Positions 34,206 to 45,900 of a stretch of DNA of 64,000 bases are shown here, in pieces. Location: positions 2,108,001-2,172,000 of the forward strand of contig NZ_CP130748.1 in the NCBI RefSeq assembly GCF_030563405.1. The letters are read 5' to 3'. Position 1 is the stretch's first letter. Each line of letters starts with the position of its first letter. This DNA is from Vibrio sp. SNU_ST1 (GTDB taxonomy: Bacteria; Pseudomonadota; Gammaproteobacteria; Enterobacterales; Vibrionaceae). Under the pieces are notes generated by a model that saw nothing but the letters and a program-made list of their open reading frames with translations, searched no databases and was not told the origin of the DNA. Both the position numbers and the translations under genes were made by a program.

Positions 34206-35954
34206 TTATCCGCTGAACTGAATTCGGTGTAGTTGTGCATAAGCGCCATCAAGGGCGATGAGCTCGGCATGTGCACCTCTTTCTACAATATGCCCATCAT
34301 CGACCACGAGAATCTCATCAGCTTGCTCGATAGTAGAAAGTCGGTGTGCGATAACGAGTACTGTTTTGTCTTTCTGCAGCTCTTCTAACGCAGATTGAAT
34401 CGCTCTTTCTGACTCAGTATCCAATGCAGATGTCGCCTCATCAAGGATCAGAACAGGTGCATCTCTCAATAGAGCACGTGCAATCGCGATACGCTGTCTT
34501 TGACCACCAGAAAGGCTCGCACCATTTTCGCCAACAACCGTATCGATGCCATTTTCCATGCCTTCGATAAACTCACTTGCATGCGCAAGTTTAGCCGCGT
34601 GTTCGATCTGTTCACGTGAATACTGTTCTTCAGCTGCGTAAGCGATGTTGTTCGCAACCGTATCGTTAAATAGGTGCACATTCTGGGAAACAAGAGCGAA
34701 GTGCTCACGTAGGTTTCTCAATTCATAATCACGAATGTCGTGACCATCAAGTTCGATAGAGCCAGAGTCTACGTCATAAAAACGAGTAAACAGGTTCGCA
34801 ATGGTACTCTTACCCGAACCCGAACGGCCGACAAGTGCGACTGTCTTGCCTTTCGGTATATTAAAACTGACCTTATCAAGCGCTGCTTTCTCTGCACCTT
34901 GGTAAGTAAATGTCACATCTTTTACTTCGACTTCACCCGCTACGGTTTCAGGCTTCAACGTACCTTTATTTTGTTCCGTATCTAAGTCCATCAAACCAAA
35001 TAGGGTCGTACTCGCTGCCATACCACGTTGGAATTCAGACGTTACGTTAGTCAGAGCTTTTAGTGGGCGTAGTAAACCAAACATCGCCGAGAACACAACA
35101 GTAAACGTACCTGGAGTAAGCTCTGCTTTAATTGAATCAACACTAGCAAGGAATAGAACAACTACGATTGCAAGTGATGCAATCATCTGAATGATTGGGT
35201 TCGCGGCCGCTTGAGCAGTGATTAGCTTCATGCTTTGTTGACGCATTTGGTTACTAACTTCATCAAAACGGTGTCTTTCTAGATCTTGTCCACCGTACGT
35301 TAGAACCACTTTGTGCCCTTTCAGCATTTGTTCTGCCGAAGAAGCGACGTGACCCATACTGGTTTGCATGTTCTTAGAGATCTTTCTGAATCGCTTCGAT
35401 ACGATACTGATTGCCCACGCAACAAGAGGGGCGACAGCGAACAACACCAAAGACAACTGCCAGCTATTCCAGAACATCAGCGTCAACAGTCCAATAATAC
35501 TTGCGCCTTCACGGACAATACTGACTAATGCTTTACTGGTTGCCGCAGAGACTTGCTCTGAATCGTAAGTAATTCGAGATAGCAGCGCACCAGTCTGTTC
35601 TTTATCAAAAAAAGAAACTGGCATATGCATGAAGTGACTAAAGATTTTACGTCTAATTTCCATGACCACATTGCCTGAGACCCAGCTCAAACAATAGGTT
35701 GAAACAAAGCCACTGATGCCACGAACGAACATCATGACAAAGATAATGAGAGGGAGCGTACGTAAAAAGTCAGATTCCGCATTACCAAAGCCTTCATCAA
35801 GTAACGGCTTTAGTAAGGAAATCATGTAGGTATCAGTGACAGCATTTATAATAAGCGCAATAACCGCAACACCAAGGCCGGCCTTATATAGTCGAATATA
35901 AGTCCAAAGTCGTTTAAATGTGACCCAGGTAGTTTCATCTGTTTGTGTTGACAT
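34206..35954 (-). CDS. msbA: lipid A export ABC transporter MsbA
   Basis: MsbA flips core-lipid A across the inner membrane. It is a half-transporter acting as a homodimer. Six membrane segments occupy about residues 20-320. The nucleotide-binding domain follows, with Walker [10 protein letters not shown] near residue 375, signature [16 protein letters not shown] near 480, Walker [13 protein letters not shown], and the switch histidine in IAHRLST. The start [10 protein letters not shown] aligns with family members. A GTG seven codons upstream (35975) has a weak AGAAAG ribosome site and is an alternative. The product is 582 residues, the same length as in E. coli. Confidence 0.97.
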   Translation of the reverse strand: MSTQTDETTWVTFKRLWTYIRLYKAGLGVAVIALIINAVTDTYMISLLKPLLDEGFGNAESDFLRTLPLIIFVMMFVRGISGFVSTYCLSWVSGNVVMEIRRKIFSHFMHMPVSFFDKEQTGALLSRITYDSEQVSAATSKALVSIVREGASIIGLLTLMFWNSWQLSLVLFAVAPLVAWAISIVSKRFRKISKNMQTSMGHVASSAEQMLKGHKVVLTYGGQDLERHRFDEVSNQMRQQSMKLITAQAAANPIIQMIASLAIVVVLFLASVDSIKAELTPGTFTVVFSAMFGLLRPLKALTNVTSEFQRGMAASTTLFGLMDLDTEQNKGTLKPETVAGEVEVKDVTFTYQGAEKAALDKVSFNIPKGKTVALVGRSGSGKSTIANLFTRFYDVDSGSIELDGHDIRDYELRNLREHFALVSQNVHLFNDTVANNIAYAAEEQYSREQIEHAAKLAHASEFIEGMENGIDTVVGENGASLSGGQRQRIAIARALLRDAPVLILDEATSALDTESERAIQSALEELQKDKTVLVIAHRLSTIEQADEILVVDDGHIVERGAHAELIALDGAYAQLHRIQFSG

Positions 35955-35985
35955 AGAATCGCTTAATTTTCTCACAATAATCTTT

Positions 35986-38289
35986 CTATTCTACTCCCTT
36001 ACGAAGCATCTGCCTATACCACTGTCTGCCTTGTTGTTCTCTAATCTCATGATATTGCCAACCTTCCTGACCAATGCTGATGGTTATTTGGCCGCTTTCT
36101 CCAGTATCAAGCCAAGCACTACCCGCGTCGTGATAACGTTCAATAACGGATTCGCTCGGCATCCCCCATTGATTGCCTTTGGCCAAAGAAGCGATCGCTA
36201 ACTGAGGCGAAACGGCCTCAATAAAACGTGTGATCGAAGACGTATTGCTGCCATGATGAGGCACGAGCATGACATCGCTTTTTAGCTGTTCGCCTTCCCG
36301 AGCAAGTAACCACTCACTCACGAGTTCAATATCACCCGTGAGCAACATCGAAAAGCCCGAATCTGGTTCAATAATCCGTATGACACAAGAGTGTGGGTTA
36401 TACGCCCTATTCACTAGTTTTGGAGGCCACAACACCTCGAACTGCACGCTCTGCCATTCCCACACCTCACCTAACATACATGCTTGAACAACTGAGCTCA
36501 TTTGATGATTCAAACTTTGGCTAGCTTTTATCCATTCAGGCTGATAGTTCTCAAGCAGCGCCGGGTAACCGCCAGCGTGATCAGAGTCGAAATGGCTAAT
36601 GATCACTCCTTGAATTTCATCAATACCTCTTTGCGATAAAGTAGGAATCAATAGTGACTCGACCATCGACCCTCCTGGCCACGCGTTACCTAAATCGTAC
36701 ACCACCGCGTGACTGTTCTTTTCAAGGATGAGAGACAAGCCATGCCCTACGTCCAAAACATCAATAGTTAACCTGTCCTGTTTAACTTTGCCAAATTCCC
36801 ACCACAACAGGAATACAGAAATGATGACAGCAGCTGCTCCATGTTTAAGGTATCGAGCAATAAAACCAAAGAATAAGATAGGAGCAACGAGCAGCAGGGT
36901 TACGTGATTATCTACCTGAATCCAAAACTGTTCAGAAAAAGGCAAGCTAAACACCAAGGGTTCAAGTGATAAATCAACCAGTATCCATAACTGAGTAGAG
37001 AAATGAGCCATTGATTCGTTGTCCCCAATTACTGATTCAGCTATCAAACTTAGAAACATCGACAAAAACAGCAAAGGTATCGTCACCATTGATACCCAAG
37101 GTAATAGCAGCAAATTGTAGACAACCGAAATCAAACTAACGCCCTTGAAAAACAACATCGAAAGGGGCGCAATTAACAAGGTCAGCATGACCTGTAATTT
37201 GATGAGATTTAGCACTCGTTCAATAAAGGTAGATTTTGTAGAAGAGGCGTTACTATTGAACGCAATGTAGAGAACCGCACCCAATGTGCCAAAAGATAGC
37301 CAGAAACTACTGGATAACACAGAAAAAGGCCAAATAACGAGTACGATACACAAGCTGATTAAAACATAACGAGCCACGCTGATGCTTTGCCCACGCCACA
37401 GAAAGTAACTTGCCACGACACACATCACTAGCGCTCTCAGGGTCGGCAGTGTAAACCCAGCAAACCAACTGTAAAAATAAGCGAAGCCTAAACCAAACAG
37501 TGTCGGAAACCATAACAACTGAGGAGACAACAAACGCACTAGCTTCCCCACCTGATAGCCGATACCAAAGGCAATACCAATATGAAGCCCTGAAATCGCC
37601 ATCAGATGAATCAAGCCGCTACTTTTCAACAGCTCCCATCGCAAAGGAGGAATAAGTTCTCGGTAGCCAAAACTCAAGGCGACAATTAGGTCGTTATTGT
37701 TTAGCTGGCTAAGATGATCAAGACTGCGCTCGAACCACCGAGCACGTAGATGGTTGCTAGAGTGGATTCTATATTTAGTATCCGTTCGGTAATTCGCACT
37801 TGCCGTAACCCCAGTGCTAAAAAGGTGCTTTTCTAAATCAAAGCCAGCTTCATTAAGCTTTCCAAAAACAGGCTTGATACTGACCGACAAATGAACGTCA
37901 TCACCCAAAGTGAGCTTGAAAGGCGTAAACAATCGCAATTTTATCAATTGAGGAAAGATTAATTTTTCACCGTCAATTGATCTAACTACTACTACGCTTT
38001 CAAAACCATGGCTATTTTCACTAAAAAGACTAACTACTGAGGCATTTATGGTAGTATTCTGCCCTGATTGAAATAAGCGACTTGTTTGGATTTCAATCGC
38101 ATTCCCTAGGCATACAACGAGTATCAACGCAGTAGCTAGACCTCTTGTACCTCGGAAAACGCTATACTTTATTGATGCGATTAGTAATAACAGCATCAAT
38201 GGTGCCAAGACCCAATGTGGCATCACAGGCCAGAAGCTGGCAGACACAACTGTCGCAGCAAATGAAATCAAGAACCAAGTGTTAAACAA
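35986..38289 (-). CDS. comEC: DNA internalization protein ComEC/Rec2
   Basis: ComEC is the inner-membrane channel that takes single-stranded DNA into the cell during natural transformation. The 767-residue protein has an N-terminal membrane/OB region, a competence domain with many membrane helices (about residues 190-500), and a C-terminal metallo-beta-lactamase-like domain with the motif [12 protein letters not shown] near residue 565. The start is a TTG at 38289, supported by a perfect AGGAGG 11 bases upstream; no ATG suits. The start codons of comEC and the DUF2062 gene are only 17 bp apart. It begins the operon with msbA, lpxK, ycaR and kdsB. Confidence 0.95.
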   Translation of the reverse strand: MFNTWFLISFAATVVSASFWPVMPHWVLAPLMLLLLIASIKYSVFRGTRGLATALILVVCLGNAIEIQTSRLFQSGQNTTINASVVSLFSENSHGFESVVVVRSIDGEKLIFPQLIKLRLFTPFKLTLGDDVHLSVSIKPVFGKLNEAGFDLEKHLFSTGVTASANYRTDTKYRIHSSNHLRARWFERSLDHLSQLNNNDLIVALSFGYRELIPPLRWELLKSSGLIHLMAISGLHIGIAFGIGYQVGKLVRLLSPQLLWFPTLFGLGFAYFYSWFAGFTLPTLRALVMCVVASYFLWRGQSISVARYVLISLCIVLVIWPFSVLSSSFWLSFGTLGAVLYIAFNSNASSTKSTFIERVLNLIKLQVMLTLLIAPLSMLFFKGVSLISVVYNLLLLPWVSMVTIPLLFLSMFLSLIAESVIGDNESMAHFSTQLWILVDLSLEPLVFSLPFSEQFWIQVDNHVTLLLVAPILFFGFIARYLKHGAAAVIISVFLLWWEFGKVKQDRLTIDVLDVGHGLSLILEKNSHAVVYDLGNAWPGGSMVESLLIPTLSQRGIDEIQGVIISHFDSDHAGGYPALLENYQPEWIKASQSLNHQMSSVVQACMLGEVWEWQSVQFEVLWPPKLVNRAYNPHSCVIRIIEPDSGFSMLLTGDIELVSEWLLAREGEQLKSDVMLVPHHGSNTSSITRFIEAVSPQLAIASLAKGNQWGMPSESVIERYHDAGSAWLDTGESGQITISIGQEGWQYHEIREQQGRQWYRQMLRKGVE

Positions 38290-38306
38290 GAGAGTAGCTT
38301 CCTCCT

Positions 38307-38819
38307 ATGCCAAGAAAGTTTATCAAACGATTTATGCCTGACCATGAGCTAATCAAGCGTCAGAAAGCATTGAAAGTTTTTGGCAATGTTTTGTACAACC
38401 CCAACTTATGGTGCCTTAATCGTCGCTCTGCGGCTGGCGCATTTGCTGTTGGGTTATTCATGGCGTTTGTCCCTCTACCAAGCCAAATGATTATGTCTGC
38501 AGGCCTTGCTGTCGCATGTGGCGTTAACCTACCTTTGGCTGTCGCACTTGTTTGGATCAGTAACCCGGTCACTATGCCCGTTCTCTTCTACTTTGCTTAT
38601 AAAGTTGGGGCGTTTGTTATGCATGTACCACCTCAAGCGTTCCATTTCGAATTGTCTTGGGACTTCATCTTGGCGCAAATGAATACGATCGGGCCTCCTT
38701 TCTTACTGGGTTGCCTGATTTGTGGCGTAGTTTCAGCAATGATTGGCTACTTTGGTATTCGCGGGTTATGGCGTTACTCAGTAGTAAGAAGTTGGAAGAA
38801 GCGTCAAGCAAGGTACTGA
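38307..38819 (+). CDS. DUF2062 membrane protein
   Basis: A 170-residue inner-membrane protein of the DUF2062 family. A basic N-terminus (MPRKFIKRFMPDHELIKRQK) and the LNRRSAAGAFAVGLFMAFVPLP motif introduce about three membrane helices (about 52-70, 76-110, 132-155), with a WISNPVTMPVLFYFAYKVG segment in the middle. The function is unknown; family members recur next to envelope and comEC genes. The ribosome site is weak (AGAGAG, far), and the leader overlaps the comEC start region. Confidence 0.88.
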   Translation: MPRKFIKRFMPDHELIKRQKALKVFGNVLYNPNLWCLNRRSAAGAFAVGLFMAFVPLPSQMIMSAGLAVACGVNLPLAVALVWISNPVTMPVLFYFAYKVGAFVMHVPPQAFHFELSWDFILAQMNTIGPPFLLGCLICGVVSAMIGYFGIRGLWRYSVVRSWKKRQARY

Positions 38820-38952
38820 CAACTTTTCCTTGTCGTTCAATCTATCTTTGTATGCGCTTCACTTAAACCGCACACTAGTTAAAGTCAGATGAACCACAGA
38901 ACTCTGCAATATTGGTATGTAACCACAGTCGTAAAGAATGCAGATTGAATTC

Positions 38953-38985
38953 AAAAAAAAGGATCCCATCAGGGATCCTTTTTTG
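38953..38985. terminator. Bidirectional terminator between the DUF2062 gene and lolE
   Basis: AAAAAAGGATCCC / GGGATCCTTTTTT near-perfect hairpin around ATCA between converging genes. Confidence 0.9.
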
Positions 38986-39019
38986 TGTATGCCATTTGTC
39001 TATCACGCTACATAACGTA

Positions 39020-40264
39020 TTACTTCGAGCTAAGCACCGAGGCAGGGTTTAACTTGGCTGCTCGTGATGCTGGGTACCATGTCGCCAATAGGCTCAATAC
39101 AATCGCTGTACCTGAAACCACAACAACATCCGTCATATCTAGTTGTGATGGCAAGAAGTCGACAAAATAGATGTCACCGGACAAGAACTGGTGTTCAACT
39201 AGCCTTTCGAGCCCTTTGATAAGCGTAGTGAGATTAAGTGCCACTAACACGCCTATTGCACTGCCCACCAAACTACCTAACACGCCTGAAAATACGCCCT
39301 GCCAAACGAAAATGCGTTTCACAAGGCCGTCCGATGCGCCCATGGTTCTTAATATTGCGATCTCCGATGCTCTGTCTTTTACTGCCATCATTAGCGTCGA
39401 GACAATATTGAAACAAGCCACACCAATAACCAGTACCATCACCAGATACATAATGGTGCGAACCAACTGGATATCTCGGTATAAGAAACCAAACTTCTGT
39501 TGCCAACTGCGCAGGTACACATACACATCGAGCTGATTGCCAACTTCACGCACAATTGAGTTTGCGTTCAGAACATCGGTCACTTTTAAAGAAACCCCTG
39601 TCACTGCCTCGCCTAGGTTTGCGTAGACTTGCGCATCGCCAATCGGGATTAGAGCCAAGCTGTGATCTATTTGGCCGTTAAGCGTCAGCAAACCAACGAC
39701 TTTGACTCGAACACGTTTGGGGGCTTGAACCTTCACCGAGCCATTCACCGTCGGGATCATCAGAGTTAAGTAATCACCGACTTTCGCGCCAAGTACATTA
39801 GCCACGCCAGAGCCCAAGATAATCTGTTGCTGTCCTGCCTTAAAATCGCTCCAAGCTTGCTTATCGATAAAACTCGATAGGCTTGAGACTTGTTGCTCAA
39901 GTTGTGGGTCAACGCCTCGGACTTCAATCGCCTTTAGTTCTTTGCCCTTTTCGGCAAGCGCGGTAATTTTCACATAAGGCGCAGCCGCTACAACATCATC
40001 ATGTTGAGTCGCTTGTTCGATCACATGCTCCCAACGTGTCACAGGTTCATTGACTCCCTCGAATTCCCCATGTGGGATAACAGAAAGCACTCGTGACTGC
40101 AGTTCACGCTCAAAGCCATTCATCGCAGATAAACCGATAATGATCACCGCAACGCCGACTGCAATACCGATCGTCGAAGACAAAGAGATAAAAGAAACCA
40201 TCTTGTCTCGTTGTTTCGCCCGACTAAATCGGCCGCCTATCAATAAAGATAAAGAAGAAAACAC
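39020..40264 (-). CDS. lolE: lipoprotein-releasing system permease LolE
   Basis: LolE is the permease that receives outer-membrane lipoproteins in the inner membrane and works with LolC and LolD. The 414-residue protein has one N-terminal membrane helix (about 22-45), a large periplasmic domain (about 50-265), and three C-terminal helices (about 270-300, 318-345, 378-400), the MacB/FtsX layout. The VMVLVIGVACFNIVSTLMMAV segment is typical. The start codon directly follows the lolD stop. It is the last gene of lolCDE. Confidence 0.96.
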   Translation of the reverse strand: MFSSLSLLIGGRFSRAKQRDKMVSFISLSSTIGIAVGVAVIIIGLSAMNGFERELQSRVLSVIPHGEFEGVNEPVTRWEHVIEQATQHDDVVAAAPYVKITALAEKGKELKAIEVRGVDPQLEQQVSSLSSFIDKQAWSDFKAGQQQIILGSGVANVLGAKVGDYLTLMIPTVNGSVKVQAPKRVRVKVVGLLTLNGQIDHSLALIPIGDAQVYANLGEAVTGVSLKVTDVLNANSIVREVGNQLDVYVYLRSWQQKFGFLYRDIQLVRTIMYLVMVLVIGVACFNIVSTLMMAVKDRASEIAILRTMGASDGLVKRIFVWQGVFSGVLGSLVGSAIGVLVALNLTTLIKGLERLVEHQFLSGDIYFVDFLPSQLDMTDVVVVSGTAIVLSLLATWYPASRAAKLNPASVLSSK

Positions 40265-40957
40265 TTAGCTCTCCTCTTTTTCTACGTTAACCAGTAAACC
40301 GTCTTGCATGTGCAGTTGACGGTCCATCTTGCCAGCAAGTTCGCCATCATGGGTTACAACCAAGAAAGCGGTATCGTATTCGCGGTTCAATTCACGCATT
40401 AAATCGTAAATAGAAAGTGCTGTGTTGTGGTCTAGGTTACCAGTCGGCTCATCCGCCAACACTAGCGCAGGCTTGTTCACCAATGCACGAGCAATTGCCA
40501 CTCGTTGCCTCTCACCGCCAGAAAGCTCTGAAGGTCGGTGATCAACACGATGACTCAATCCGACTTTATCTAACAAACGTTGTGCTTCTTCTTTCGCTTT
40601 CGCTGGCTTTTCACCACCAATAAGTAATGGCATCGCTACGTTTTCTAACGCTGAGAAATCAGAAAGAAGATGATGGAATTGATAAACAAAGCCAAGATGC
40701 TGGTTGCGAAGCTTGGCCTGCTTATTCGAACTCAAAGACGCTAAGTCTTGTCCGAGAAAGCTTACGCTGCCATCAGAAGCATCATCCAACGCCCCTAAAA
40801 TATGCAATAGCGTACTTTTACCTGAACCGGATGTACCAATGATTGCTACTAGCTCACCCTTTTCTATTTTGAAGCTGACGCCCTTGAGAACCTCAGTATC
40901 TAACGAGCCTTCACGGTACGTTTTACGGATATCATTACATTGAAGAAAATTACTCAT
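40265..40957 (-). CDS. lolD: lipoprotein-releasing system ATPase LolD
   Basis: The ATPase of LolCDE. Walker A is GTSGSGKST near residue 43, signature [15 protein letters not shown] near 146, and Walker [12 protein letters not shown] near 168, followed by the switch-histidine segment VVTHDGELA. The product is 230 residues. It overlaps the lolC end by 8 bp and is directly followed by lolE, so the operon is tightly coupled. Confidence 0.98.
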   Translation of the reverse strand: MSNFLQCNDIRKTYREGSLDTEVLKGVSFKIEKGELVAIIGTSGSGKSTLLHILGALDDASDGSVSFLGQDLASLSSNKQAKLRNQHLGFVYQFHHLLSDFSALENVAMPLLIGGEKPAKAKEEAQRLLDKVGLSHRVDHRPSELSGGERQRVAIARALVNKPALVLADEPTGNLDHNTALSIYDLMRELNREYDTAFLVVTHDGELAGKMDRQLHMQDGLLVNVEKEES

Positions 40958-42158
40958 AACGAAGGGCCTCAGCAGGTTTCACAGACGATGCTCGATAAGA
41001 AGGGAAGACAGTGGCAATCAAGCTAAGTGCAATAGCCAGAACCACAACAACGGCGATTTGAATTGGGTTAATTAAAATTGGCAACTGTCCACCAAATGAA
41101 AACAGAGCAACACCCATCGCCTCTAAAATAGTATTGAGGTTCGAAGCTAAAATCACGCCCAGGATGCCACCAGATAATGCGCCGATCACACCACTACTTG
41201 CACCTTGAACCATAAAGATCCCCATGACTTGACCATCACGCATACCTTGGGTTTTTAAGATGGCGACTTCGGACTGTTTCTCCATCACCACCATAATAAG
41301 CGCAGAGATAATATTGAAAGCAGCAACACCAATGATCAGCCCAAGCATCAAGCCCATCATGTTTTTTTCCATTCGAACGGCTTGGAATAGCTCGCCACGT
41401 TGGTCTCGCCAATCGCTCCACAACCAACCTTCCGGTAGCGGTTGATTTGATAGTTCCGCCACTTCAAATGGGTCGTCAAAAAACAATCGCCAGCCTGAAA
41501 TCGTATCAGACTTATAACGCATCAATCGCCCTGCGTCTTTGATGTCGGTAACCATCAATTGAGCATCGATATCCGAACCCGTGTTAAAAATGCCAGCTAC
41601 GGTAAAATTTCGTTGGCTTGGAATACGCCCTAACGGGGTGTATTGGCTCGCACTGGTCACCATTAAGCGAACTTTGTCACCCATAGACACTTTCAAGTTT
41701 CTTGCCAAGGTATGACCAAGGAAAAGCTGATACTGACCCGCTTTGAGTGAAGACAGTCTGCCAGCAATTAAATGATTCTGAAGAGGGTCATCTGAATTGG
41801 GTTCAATACCAATTAACAAGCCCGCAGATAACTGAGCAGGACTTTGGATCACCGCTTCACTACGAACAATAGGTTCTACGTGACCATTGAGCGACATTTT
41901 CTCCGCAAAACTAGGTGCTTGAGCAGAAAGTGACGTTGTGCCTCCTTGCTCGTAAACGACGGCTTGAGGAAGGACACCAAGAATTCGGTCTTTTAACTGC
42001 GCTTCGAATCCATTCATTACCGACAAAACAGTAACCAGAGACAGTACACCAATGGTGATTCCGGCTGTCGACATATAAGAAACAAAACGGCTAAAGCGAT
42101 CACCTGAACGGCCTTTCAAATAACGCAGGCCAACAAACAATGAAATAGGATGAAACAT
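40950..42158 (-). CDS. lolC: lipoprotein-releasing system permease LolC
   Basis: LolC docks LolA and passes lipoproteins to it. The start [17 protein letters not shown] matches the family; an in-frame codon four positions earlier is less likely. The layout is that of LolE: one helix near 25-48, a periplasmic domain, then three C-terminal helices, with [20 protein letters not shown] and the following [15 protein letters not shown] coupling segment. The product is 402 residues. The presence of distinct LolC and LolE, as opposed to a single LolF, fits Vibrio. LolA is encoded at 16.3 kb. Confidence 0.95.
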   Translation of the reverse strand: MFHPISLFVGLRYLKGRSGDRFSRFVSYMSTAGITIGVLSLVTVLSVMNGFEAQLKDRILGVLPQAVVYEQGGTTSLSAQAPSFAEKMSLNGHVEPIVRSEAVIQSPAQLSAGLLIGIEPNSDDPLQNHLIAGRLSSLKAGQYQLFLGHTLARNLKVSMGDKVRLMVTSASQYTPLGRIPSQRNFTVAGIFNTGSDIDAQLMVTDIKDAGRLMRYKSDTISGWRLFFDDPFEVAELSNQPLPEGWLWSDWRDQRGELFQAVRMEKNMMGLMLGLIIGVAAFNIISALIMVVMEKQSEVAILKTQGMRDGQVMGIFMVQGASSGVIGALSGGILGVILASNLNTILEAMGVALFSFGGQLPILINPIQIAVVVVLAIALSLIATVFPSYRASSVKPAEALRYE

Positions 42159-42385
42159 ACTTTGAACCATCTAGAGGAGATGCGGGTTAATGTAACGGGT
42201 ATTGCCGTTACTGTGTAGGGGGTAATTGAAAATATAGAGTGAATTAACTCAATTAGTTAGGCTTGAAAAACAGAACCTTGTCAAATAGCCAACTTTCAAA
42301 CAACTATTTGAGACTTTCAATTAACTGACCTTGATTACTGCGGCCACATAGCGATAATCAATAGATCACTTCAAGGAACTAACGC

Positions 42386-42955
42386 ATGACAGAACAAGAG
42401 TTTTTTACCGTTCACCATAGCCTTACCGCTAATATTGAGCCAATGGACAGTAACTTCGCTTTACCTTCTCAGATACAGTTCGAATCGGAGATACCTGCCC
42501 CTTTTGTTGTTGCAAGTGAGTTTAGCCAATTGGACCTATTAGCCGACAGTGCTCGCAACGAACTGAAAAACAGCGACTTGAAGAATGTCATCAGTTTATT
42601 GGATGCACAGAACTCTAAATTAAACCTCTTGTTGAGCTTTATGTTATCGCAACAAGATGATGAACAATTTCGTACCCATACGTATTCATTTGGTGCGAGT
42701 CAGTTCTCTTGTTTTTCCAAAACAGATATCGAAGCGGGTCGCTTAGTTAAAGCCAAGCTCTTTATCGAGCACCCTGCCGCCGCTATCTATTGCTACGCGG
42801 AGGTCTTCGCTAGCGAACCTAAAGATTCAGGCTTCGAAATCAAATTCAAATATGCTCATCTTCGTGATACTGACCAAGACTTGTTGATCAAGGCAGCGCT
42901 CCATCAACAACAAAAGCTCTTACGTCAACGCTCTCTAGAACGAGATAACAAGTAA
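42386..42955 (+). CDS. PilZ-like protein upstream of mfd (PlzB-like)
   Basis: A 189-residue protein whose C-terminal half (about residues 95-180) resembles a PilZ beta-barrel, with TYSFGASQFSCFSK in the place of the D/NxSxxG motif. I do not find the N-terminal RxxxR that contacts cyclic-di-GMP. From memory, vibrios carry a PilZ protein (PlzB) next to mfd, and PlzB differs from the strong cyclic-di-GMP binders. The N-terminal half is helical. AAGGAAC lies 9 bases before the ATG. It precedes mfd by 6 bp, so the two are probably co-transcribed. Confidence 0.75.
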   Translation: MTEQEFFTVHHSLTANIEPMDSNFALPSQIQFESEIPAPFVVASEFSQLDLLADSARNELKNSDLKNVISLLDAQNSKLNLLLSFMLSQQDDEQFRTHTYSFGASQFSCFSKTDIEAGRLVKAKLFIEHPAAAIYCYAEVFASEPKDSGFEIKFKYAHLRDTDQDLLIKAALHQQQKLLRQRSLERDNK

Positions 42956-42961
42956 ATAGAC

Positions 42962-45900
42962 ATGACAAAACAATCCATTTTTACACTACCTAAGCTCAAA
43001 GGTGCCGGTGACAAAAAGCACATCGGCAACTTAGTTGGTTCATCTCTCGCGCTTACTATCGCTAAACTTGCGGAGCAGCATAACGGCCATACTTTACTTG
43101 CAGTGCCTGATCCTCAGATCGCACTCAAGCTTCAATCTGAGATTGAACAGTTTACGGTACATGAAGTTGCGTTATTTCCTGACTGGGAAACGCTGCCATA
43201 CGATAGCTTCTCGCCGCACCAAGAGATCATTTCAGATCGTATCGCACGCCTTTACGCACTGCCAACGCTAAAAGATGGCATCACGATCGTTCCGATCAGC
43301 ACGTTATTGCAACGCCAGTCACCGCGCGACTTCTTACTACAACACACGTTAATGGTGAAAACAGGCGATCTCTATTCACTAGAGAAATTACGCCTGCAAC
43401 TCGAAAAGTCGGGCTATCGCTATGTTGACCAAGTGTTTGGCCCGGGTGAATACGCAAGCCGTGGTTCTATTCTCGACCTGTTCCCAATGGGTAGTAAAGA
43501 CCCGTATCGTATCGACTTCTTCGATGACGAGATCGACACCATCCGTACTTTCGATCCTGAAAACCAGCGCTCTATCGAAGATATCTCAGAGATTCGCCTG
43601 CTACCTGCTCACGAATTCCCAACCTCAGAAACGGCGATTGAAGATTTCCGTATTCGTTGGCGCCAACAGTTTGATGCGCGCCGTGAACCAGAATCGGTTT
43701 ATATGCAGGTTTCTAAAGGCACATGGCCTGCTGGTATTGAGTATTGGCAACCGCTGTTCTTCGATCACACCGAAACCTTGTTTGATTATGTTACCGATGA
43801 AGCGCAACTCCTGATTCTGGGTGATGTCGAGACTGCAGTAGATTCATTCCTAACAGATGTTGCTCATCGATACGAACAGCGCGGTGTTGATCCATTACGA
43901 CCACTGCTGAAACCTGAACAACTGTGGCTAAAGAAAGACGAACTGTTCGCACACTTCAAACAAAAGCCACAGGTCATTCTGAGCTTAGAATCAATTGAAG
44001 AAAAAGCCGGACGTACCAACCTTCCGGTTGTGTCTCTGCCTGATCTCAGCGTTCAACATCAGAATAAAGAGCCTTTGTCTAACCTAAGAAAATTCACTGA
44101 ATCCTTCGACGGCAAAGTGATCTTTTCGGTTGAGTCTGAAGGCCGCCGTGAAGCACTGAGTGAATTGCTTCGAGGCATCAAAGTTCGTCCAAACGAAGTT
44201 GAAAACCTCGACGCGGCGATTAAAGGTAAAGATAAGTTCACCCTGACCCTAGGTTCTGCTGAGCATGGCTTTGTCCACGAAGAGCAAAACATCGCCCTCA
44301 TCTGTGAAAGTGATCTCTTGGGTGATCGCGTTGTTCAGCGTCGTAAAAAAGATAAGAAAAGCGTAAACAGCGACACCGTAATCCGTCACTTAGCGGAACT
44401 TAAACCGGGTCAACCCGTTGTGCACATAGACCACGGTATTGGTCGCTACATCGGCCTGCAAACCCTAGAAGCGGGTGGTATGAAAACCGAATACGTAACA
44501 CTTGAGTATCAAAACGATGCCAAGCTCTACGTACCAGTTGCATCTCTGAACTTAATTGGCCGCTACTCTGGTGGCGCTGAAGATTCCGCACCGCTACACA
44601 AACTTGGCGGTGAAGCCTGGCAGAAAGCTCGTAAGCGCGCCGCAGAGAAAGTCCGTGACGTTGCAGCCGAACTGCTCGATGTTTACGCCAAGCGTGAACT
44701 TAAGCCGGGTTACAAATTTGAGCTCGATCGTGGCCAGTACGCAACCTTCAAATCTGGCTTCCCGTTTGAAGAAACCGATGACCAAGCGATGGCAATTAAT
44801 GCGGTAATGTCTGATATGTGCCAAGCAAAAGCCATGGACCGCTTGGTGTGTGGTGATGTTGGTTTTGGTAAAACAGAAGTCGCAATGCGTGCCGCGTTCG
44901 TGTGTACCGATAACAGCAAACAAGTGGCCGTGTTAGTACCGACAACGTTACTTGCTCAGCAACACTTTGAAAACTTCCGCGACCGTTTCGCCAACTTGCC
45001 GATTCGTGTCGAAGTACTGTCGCGATTTAAGTCGGCTAAAGAACAAAAATTGATCATGCAAGATGTTGCCGACGGTAAAGTCGACATCTTGGTGGGTACT
45101 CACAAGTTACTTTCAAGTGACCTTCAATTTAAAGACCTTGGCCTATTAGTTGTCGATGAAGAACACCGCTTTGGTGTACGTCAGAAAGAAAAAGTGAAAG
45201 CAATGCGTGCGGATGTCGATATCCTAACGCTCACCGCGACGCCAATTCCACGGACATTGAACATGGCAATGAGCGGCATGCGTGACTTGTCAATCATCGC
45301 AACACCACCAGCACGACGCTTAGCAATAAAGACCTTTGTCCGTGAGAGTGATGACGCGATCGTCAGAGAAGCGGTACTTCGCGAAATCATGCGTGGTGGT
45401 CAAGTTTACTTCTTACACAACCAAGTCGACACGATTGAAAAGACGGCTGAGTCACTACAGAAACTGATTCCAGAAGCGCGTGTCACCGTGGCTCATGGCC
45501 AGATGCGAGAGCGCGAACTAGAACGCATCATGAATGACTTCTACCACCAGCGTTTTAACTTGCTAGTGTGTACAACCATCATCGAAACCGGTATCGACGT
45601 ACCAACAGCCAATACCATCTTAATGGACAGAGCCGATAACCTTGGTTTAGCACAGTTGCACCAATTGCGTGGGCGTGTGGGTCGATCTCACCACCAAGCT
45701 TATGCCTATCTGCTAACACCTCCCCCGAAAGCAATGACCAAAGATGCGGTTAAGCGATTAGATGCCATAGCTTCACTTGAAGACTTAGGTGCAGGCTTTA
45801 CACTAGCAACCCATGACTTAGAGATTCGTGGTGCGGGTGAACTACTCGGTGATGAACAGAGTGGTCAAATCCAGTCGGTTGGCTTTACCCTTTACATGGA

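Noticed and set aside
38900..38920. ATTGGTAT word downstream of the DUF2062 gene as another repeat end
   Set aside because: Only 8 bases match the repeat end and no further similarity follows, so chance is enough.
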